A stretch of 64,000 bases of DNA from Piscinibacter sp047602365 (GTDB lineage: Bacteria > Pseudomonadota > Gammaproteobacteria > Burkholderiales > Burkholderiaceae_C): assembly GCA_047602365.1 (NCBI GenBank), contig JASGHM010000001.1:1054001-1118000 (forward strand). Direction: 5' to 3'. Positions within the stretch are counted from its first letter, which is position 1, and every line of letters starts with the position of its first letter. The notes beneath the pieces are model-generated. The model saw nothing but the letters and a program-made list of their open reading frames with translations, ran no database searches and was not told the origin of the DNA. This document shows, in pieces, positions 59,579 through 64,000 of the stretch. A program made the translations under genes and the position numbers.

Positions 59579-61964
59579 AGGATCTCGGCACGGCAGGCGT
59601 GCCACGCTCTTCTCGCAGCATCCGGTAGCCGGGGATATTGTCCTTCAAGACCTGCAGCGGGTTCGACCCGATGCGCGACAGGCCGACGAGCTCCAGCTGC
59701 AGCAGCAGGCGCGTGGTGGCCTCGCTGCGGCCGGTCGACAGCCGCTCGGCGACCACCCGGCCGATCCAGCAGCCGGCGTCGTACTCGAGGCCGAGCACCG
59801 AGTCGGTGATGCGGCTGTCGCGCACGCTGTAGTTGATGCGCCCGACGCCGTACCAGCTGCCCTTGCACTGCGAGCCGCCGGCATCGGCATTGGCCGCCTC
59901 CAGCGGCGTGCGGCCGTAGACCGGCCATTGCCAACCGAGCTCGACCTGCTCGCTCAGCCCGCGCGCCAGCCGGTAGGTCATGCCGACGGTGCGGTACGGA
60001 CCCGGCGAGTAGCGCGCGCCGAGGATGGAGCGCACGGTGCGCTTGGAGTCGGGGCTGTACTGGATCGAACCGTCCAGCGTCCAGCGCCGCGAGATGTTGG
60101 TCGAGCCGAGCAGCAGCACGTCGGAGAAACGCTGCGTCAGCGGCGTGCACTCCGGCGCGGTCAGCGGGTCGGCCGACTCGGTGCAGTCGGCGGTGATGCG
60201 CTGGTCGCGGAACAGGTAGCGCTGCACGACGCCCAGGCGCAGCGCTTCGGCGCCGGTGTCGGGGTCGAGGAAGCGCGTCGTCACGCCGCCGGTGATCTGG
60301 TGCGCGTCCGACACGCGGTCGACGCCCGAGAACGCGTTCTCGGAGTACAGCGACTCGAAGTTGAAGTCCTTCGCCGCGGAGTCGAAGGCCAGCCGCGCGT
60401 CCTGGCGGCGGTAGGGTGTGTTGACGTACATGAAGCGCGGTTCGAGCGTCTGCCGCACCGCGCGGCCGAACCAGCGGGTGTCGCGTTCGAACTGCCAGTG
60501 ACTGTCGACGCTCACCGTCGGAATCGTGCGCGACAGGCCGCGCTGCCCGCCCAGCGGCTCGTCGAGCGAGTAGGCCGCCGCGTTCAGCGACAGCTTCGGC
60601 GTCACCGTCCAGCCCGGCGAGACGAAGGGCCGCGCGATCGATCCCAGCGCATGCCAGCGCACGCCGACCGGCCGCGCCGCGGCCTGCAGGTCGGCGCGGC
60701 CGTCGCTCGGCTCGGCGAAGCGGTTCAGCTCGGTCTCCAGCGACAGCTCGAAGCCGGCGCCCAGGCGCTGCAGCCCGCGCACGCCGACCTGCGGCGCGCG
60801 GTCGTAGGGCGCCTCGATGCGGCTGTCGCTGTCCTGCAGGATCTGCCAGCGGTGCACGCGCGCATAGCTGCTCCAGTCGCCCCAGTCGCGGCGCAGCGCC
60901 GCGTCGGCCAGCAGCAGCCGCGGCGTGATGCTGGGCACGGCTCGCGGGAAGTCCTTCCAGTAGGCATCGTCGGAGACGCGCAGGCCGTTGAAGGTGTAGC
61001 CCACACCCAGCGGCAGCGTGCCTTCATGGTTCAGGTTGAGCGCCTGGCGCGAGCGGCCGGTCAGGCGATCGTTGGGCAGCAGGTGCAGGTTCATCGTGCC
61101 CTGGTGCTGCGTCTCGAGGTAGCGGAACTCGGCCTCGCCGCCGATGCCGCGCTTGGCGGAGATCATCGGCGTGAAGGTGGCGTCGCGGTTCGGCGCGATG
61201 TTCCAGTACCAGGGCATCGAGAACTGCAGGCCGCTCTTGCTGTCGATGTTGATCGACGGCGGCAGCCAGCCCGACTTGCGCGCGTCGGTGAGCGGGAAGC
61301 TCAGCACCGGCGCGGCCAGGATGGGCACGCCGAGGAAGCGCAGCACCGCGTTCTCGGCGATGCCCTCGTTGGCCTCGAAGTCCATCTTCACGCGGTCGGT
61401 CGACAGCAGCCAGTCCGGCCCGCCGCTGCCGTCGCTGGGGCAGCTGGTGTAGGTGGCGCCGGTGGCCACCGCACGCTGCTCGTCGAGGAAGTCGATGCGC
61501 TTCGCAGTGCCGCCCGCGCCGGTGCGGCCGAAGTGGTAGCTCGGCTCGAGGAAGAAGCCCTCGAACTGCTGCACGTGCAGCTGCAGTTCGGGGCCGCTGT
61601 AGACGTTGCCGTCGCGGCTGATGCGCACGTTGCCGCGTGCGCGGGCCAGGTCGTCCGGGTGCTCGTAGCTGAGCCGGTCGGCGCGGATCACCAGGCCGCC
61701 GCGGCGGAACTCGGCATCACCCTCGGCCAGCGTTTCCAGGTCGGGCCGGCCACGCAGCTCCTTCGCGCGCACGATGATCGGCAGCCGCCCGGCACCCTCG
61801 CCGCGCGGCAGCGGCTGCAGCTCGGGCACCGCCTTCAGCGGCAGGCCCTCGTCGGCGATGGCCTGCGCGCGCACCATGCCTGCCGCGCCCAGCGCCAGCA
61901 CCAGCGGCGCGAGCCGGCAGGCGCGGGGCAAGGTCGAGCGATGAGGCCGGGGCACGTGCAGCAA
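59571..61964 (-). CDS. lptD: LPS assembly outer membrane protein LptD
   Basis: 797 residues: signal peptide (APLVLALGAAGMVRAQA), an OstA-like N-domain (DLETLAEGDAEFRRGGLVIRADRLSYEH), and a large beta-barrel with alternating pattern to the C-terminus. It inserts LPS into the outer leaflet with LptE (46.4 kb). Four Cys are visible in barrel or loop segments (YTSCPSDG, DCTESAD, PECTPL, GSQCKGSW), available for disulfide bonds. Divergent from the AmgK-like gene. Confidence 0.95.
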   Translation of the reverse strand: MLHVPRPHRSTLPRACRLAPLVLALGAAGMVRAQAIADEGLPLKAVPELQPLPRGEGAGRLPIIVRAKELRGRPDLETLAEGDAEFRRGGLVIRADRLSYEHPDDLARARGNVRISRDGNVYSGPELQLHVQQFEGFFLEPSYHFGRTGAGGTAKRIDFLDEQRAVATGATYTSCPSDGSGGPDWLLSTDRVKMDFEANEGIAENAVLRFLGVPILAAPVLSFPLTDARKSGWLPPSINIDSKSGLQFSMPWYWNIAPNRDATFTPMISAKRGIGGEAEFRYLETQHQGTMNLHLLPNDRLTGRSRQALNLNHEGTLPLGVGYTFNGLRVSDDAYWKDFPRAVPSITPRLLLADAALRRDWGDWSSYARVHRWQILQDSDSRIEAPYDRAPQVGVRGLQRLGAGFELSLETELNRFAEPSDGRADLQAAARPVGVRWHALGSIARPFVSPGWTVTPKLSLNAAAYSLDEPLGGQRGLSRTIPTVSVDSHWQFERDTRWFGRAVRQTLEPRFMYVNTPYRRQDARLAFDSAAKDFNFESLYSENAFSGVDRVSDAHQITGGVTTRFLDPDTGAEALRLGVVQRYLFRDQRITADCTESADPLTAPECTPLTQRFSDVLLLGSTNISRRWTLDGSIQYSPDSKRTVRSILGARYSPGPYRTVGMTYRLARGLSEQVELGWQWPVYGRTPLEAANADAGGSQCKGSWYGVGRINYSVRDSRITDSVLGLEYDAGCWIGRVVAERLSTGRSEATTRLLLQLELVGLSRIGSNPLQVLKDNIPGYRMLREERGTPAVPRSYD

Positions 61965-62049
61965 GGGGAGCGGGGCACCGTGCGGCTTCGTCGGCGCGCC
62001 CCGTGAACGAGAGCGAGCGCGGCCGCGGGACGGCGGGGTGGTTTGTAGA

Positions 62050-63150
62050 ATGAATTATCCACGAGGGCCCCCGGCCCGCACCGCCTTGACCGCCACACCC
62101 TCCCCCGCCCCGATCTCCTGGCATGACACGGCCCGGCAGGCCGCCTTCGAGCGCTGGCTGGCCGACGTCGCCGCGCGCCGCGCGCTGCAGCCGGCGACCT
62201 TGCGCAGTGCCTCCAGCGATGCCAGCTTCCGCCGCTACTTCCGCGTCGACGGCGCCGCCGGCGCGAGCTTCATCGTGATGGACGCACCGCCGCCGCAGGA
62301 GGACGTGCGCCCCTTCGTCGCCGTCGCCGCGCTGATCCACGCCGCCGGACTGAACGCACCGCCGGTGCTCGAGCAGGACGTGGAGCAGGGTTTCCTGCTG
62401 CTCGGCGACCTGGGTTCGCGCCTGTACCTCGGCGAGCTGCACGACGCCGTCGCGCGCCAGGACACCTCGCGCCGCGAAGCGCTGATGCGCGATGCGATCG
62501 CCGCGCTGGTGCAGTTCCAGTCGCGCGCCGATGCGAGCGGCCTGCCGCCCTACGATGACGCGCTGCTGCGCCGCGAGCTGGCGCTGTTCCCCGACTGGTG
62601 CGTGGCGCGCGAGCACGGCGTCACCTGGAGCGAGGCGCAGCAGCAGCAATGGCAGGCCGCCTGCGACCTGCTGGTGAAGAGCGCGCTGGCCCAGCCGACG
62701 GTGGCGGTGCACCGCGACTACATGCCGCGCAACCTGATGGTGGCCGAGCCCAACCCCGGCATCCTCGACTTCCAGGACGCGGTGCGCGGCCCGATCAGCT
62801 ACGACGTCGCCTCGCTGCTGCGCGACGCCTTCATCTCCTGGCAGGAAGAGCAGGAGATCGACTGGGCGGTGCGCTACTGGGAGGCGGCGCGCAGGGCGGC
62901 GCTGCCGGTGCCGCCGGACTTCGGCGACTTCTGGCGGCAGCTGGAATGGATGGGCCTGCAGCGCCACCTGAAGGTGCTGGGCATCTTCTGCCGCCTGAAG
63001 CACCGCGACGGCAAGCCGAAGTACAGCGAGGACCTGCCGCGCTTCTTCGCCTACGCGCACAAGGTGGCGACGCGCTACAACGGCCTGGGCCCGCTGGCGC
63101 GACTGCTCGAGCCGCTGATGGGCACCGAGCGGGTCGACGCCTTCTACTGA
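62050..63150 (+). CDS. amgK: Phosphotransferase, AmgK-like anomeric sugar kinase
   Basis: About 366 residues of an aminoglycoside-phosphotransferase-like kinase. ATP region SDASFRRYFRVDG, catalytic loop VAVHRDYMPRNLMV (HxDxxxxN), metal site LDFQDAVRGPISYD. AmgK phosphorylates N-acetylmuramic acid in peptidoglycan recycling; the divergent lptD neighbour is the same as in Pseudomonas. The start is uncertain: a TAGAAT -10 box overlaps the ATG at 62050, so a TTG at 62086 (LTATPSPAPISW) may be the true start. The usual partner murU does not follow. Confidence 0.82.
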   Translation: MNYPRGPPARTALTATPSPAPISWHDTARQAAFERWLADVAARRALQPATLRSASSDASFRRYFRVDGAAGASFIVMDAPPPQEDVRPFVAVAALIHAAGLNAPPVLEQDVEQGFLLLGDLGSRLYLGELHDAVARQDTSRREALMRDAIAALVQFQSRADASGLPPYDDALLRRELALFPDWCVAREHGVTWSEAQQQQWQAACDLLVKSALAQPTVAVHRDYMPRNLMVAEPNPGILDFQDAVRGPISYDVASLLRDAFISWQEEQEIDWAVRYWEAARRAALPVPPDFGDFWRQLEWMGLQRHLKVLGIFCRLKHRDGKPKYSEDLPRFFAYAHKVATRYNGLGPLARLLEPLMGTERVDAFY

Positions 63151-64000
63151 ACTTTCTGCTGCGCCTTGTGCGTCGGCTGCGTCTCGCAGCCGGCCGCGAT
63201 CAGCCACGGGTCGCGGTCCTCGCCACCGAACACGCGCACCAGGAAGTCGACGAAAGCCCGCGTGCGCGCCGGCACGTGCTTGCGCGTCGGCATCGCGGCA
63301 TAGAGCGTCGCGTCGAACAGCCGCCACTCGGGCAGCACCCGCTCCAGCGCGCCCTCGCGCAGCGCATCCTCGGCGACGAAAGACGGCAGCCCGGCGATGC
63401 CCAGGCCGTGCAGCGCGGCGGCGTAGAGCATGTCGACATGCGTGGTGCCGAGCAGCGGGCGCGGCGGCGCGAGCGTCACCGAGTCGCCGGACGGCTCGTC
63501 GTCGCCGAAGATGCCGCGCACGAAGTTCACCTCGCGCAGGAAGGTCGGCAGCATCGCGTCGTGCTGGCCCAGGTCCTTGGGGTGCTGTGGCCGGCCACGG
63601 CGGTCCAGGTACTCCGGCGAGGCACAGGCAACCATCTCGCTGCGCGCCAGGCGACGGGCGACGAAGTCACCGTCCAGCGGCCTCCGCGCCACCGTCAGCA
63701 GGGTCACGTCGAAGGCCTCGTCGACGGTGTCGACCGGCCCCGGCGCGACCAGCTCGATCGTCACCTTCGGGTATTGCGCGTGGAACGCCGGCAGGTGTTT
63801 GGCGAGCTGGTGCACCGCCAGTGCCGGCGGTGACAGCACGCGCAGGTGCCCGCGCGGTTCGCTGGCCGCCGCGCTGGCCAGCGCCTCGGCCTCCTCGACC
63901 TCGGTGAGGATGGCGCGCACGCGTTCGAGGTAGTTCTCGCCGATGTCGGTCAGCGAGAGCCGCCGCGTGGTGCGGTTGATCAGCCGGGCGCCGAGGTGCT
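63144..64000 (-). CDS. LysR-family transcriptional regulator (5' end outside the window)
   Basis: About 285 residues visible; the N-terminal part of the HTH lies beyond the right edge. The end of the HTH is seen as LINRTTRRLSLTDIGENYLERV, then the substrate-binding domain (GHLRVLSPPALAVHQLAKHLPAFHAQYPKVTIELV). Target and effector are unknown. Its stop overlaps the AmgK-like stop by seven bases on the opposite strand. Confidence 0.88.
   Translation of the reverse strand, partial: HLGARLINRTTRRLSLTDIGENYLERVRAILTEVEEAEALASAAASEPRGHLRVLSPPALAVHQLAKHLPAFHAQYPKVTIELVAPGPVDTVDEAFDVTLLTVARRPLDGDFVARRLARSEMVACASPEYLDRRGRPQHPKDLGQHDAMLPTFLREVNFVRGIFGDDEPSGDSVTLAPPRPLLGTTHVDMLYAAALHGLGIAGLPSFVAEDALREGALERVLPEWRLFDATLYAAMPTRKHVPARTRAFVDFLVRVFGGEDRDPWLIAAGCETQPTHKAQQKVQ

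Overview
The window is GC-rich, densely packed bacterial chromosome with no rRNA, tRNA, CRISPR array, transposase or phage gene that I can see. Gene content and order point to a Gram-negative betaproteobacterium of the Burkholderiales, in the Rubrivivax/Methylibium/Leptothrix neighbourhood. The evidence is a type B exosortase with EpsI and EpsD, a PEP-CTERM protein, rhombosortase, the hpf-ptsN-hprK series, divergent fur/bamE, glnE facing yhdP and a nitrilase, and the lptD-surA-rsmA block. The taxonomic placement is inference from gene content.

Layout. 1-4.4 kb (minus strand): an SPFH/SHOCT protein, then epsD-xrtB-epsI and a PEP-CTERM substrate. 4.6-5.8 kb: a UbiH-type hydroxylase. 5.8-11.4 kb: a fructose-type ABC uptake system (ROK repressor, FucU/RbsD mutarotase, FrcA, FrcC, FrcB) divergent from a PfkB-type sugar kinase. 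A near-perfect 25-bp palindrome sits on the transporter promoter. 11.5-25.7 kb: an AEC transporter, proA-queC, two little-known proteins, a nitrilase, YhdP, glnE, rhombosortase, an EamA exporter and rfaE2. 25.8-36.2 kb: the most interesting block. It has a GST, a diiron ferritin-like protein downstream of a CarH/LitR-type B12 photoreceptor repressor, a glutathione peroxidase, and an eight-gene operon (flavin oxidoreductase, DUF1365, Cfa-type methyltransferase, chalcone-isomerase-like protein, GPH-type MFS transporter, DUF3833 lipoprotein, SDR, NTF2-like). This set resembles photo-oxidative/singlet-oxygen fatty-acid modification regulons. Its 5' leader holds an ECF-like promoter and three consecutive hairpins, the last of which carries repeated anti-Shine-Dalgarno (CTCCTCCC) sequence in a 30-nt loop.

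36.2-64 kb: corA, a CheY-like receiver, hpf, ptsN, hprK, fur, bamE, dapB, an ExbB/ExbD pair, leuS-lptE-holA, a 2-hydroxyacid dehydrogenase, pncC-pgpA-thiL, a DctS/DctR-like two-component system divergent from maeB, a secreted barnase-family RNase with barstar, rsmA, surA, lptD, an AmgK-like sugar kinase and a truncated LysR gene at the right edge.

A cross-cutting observation is that at least eight places in otherwise intact conserved genes (SPFH gene, three in the sugar kinase, glnE, SDR, lptE, thiL) are explained by one surplus base each, always in the same (+1) sense. That looks more like indel error in the sequence than parallel gene decay. Those genes are reported here as full-length loci with the break marked.
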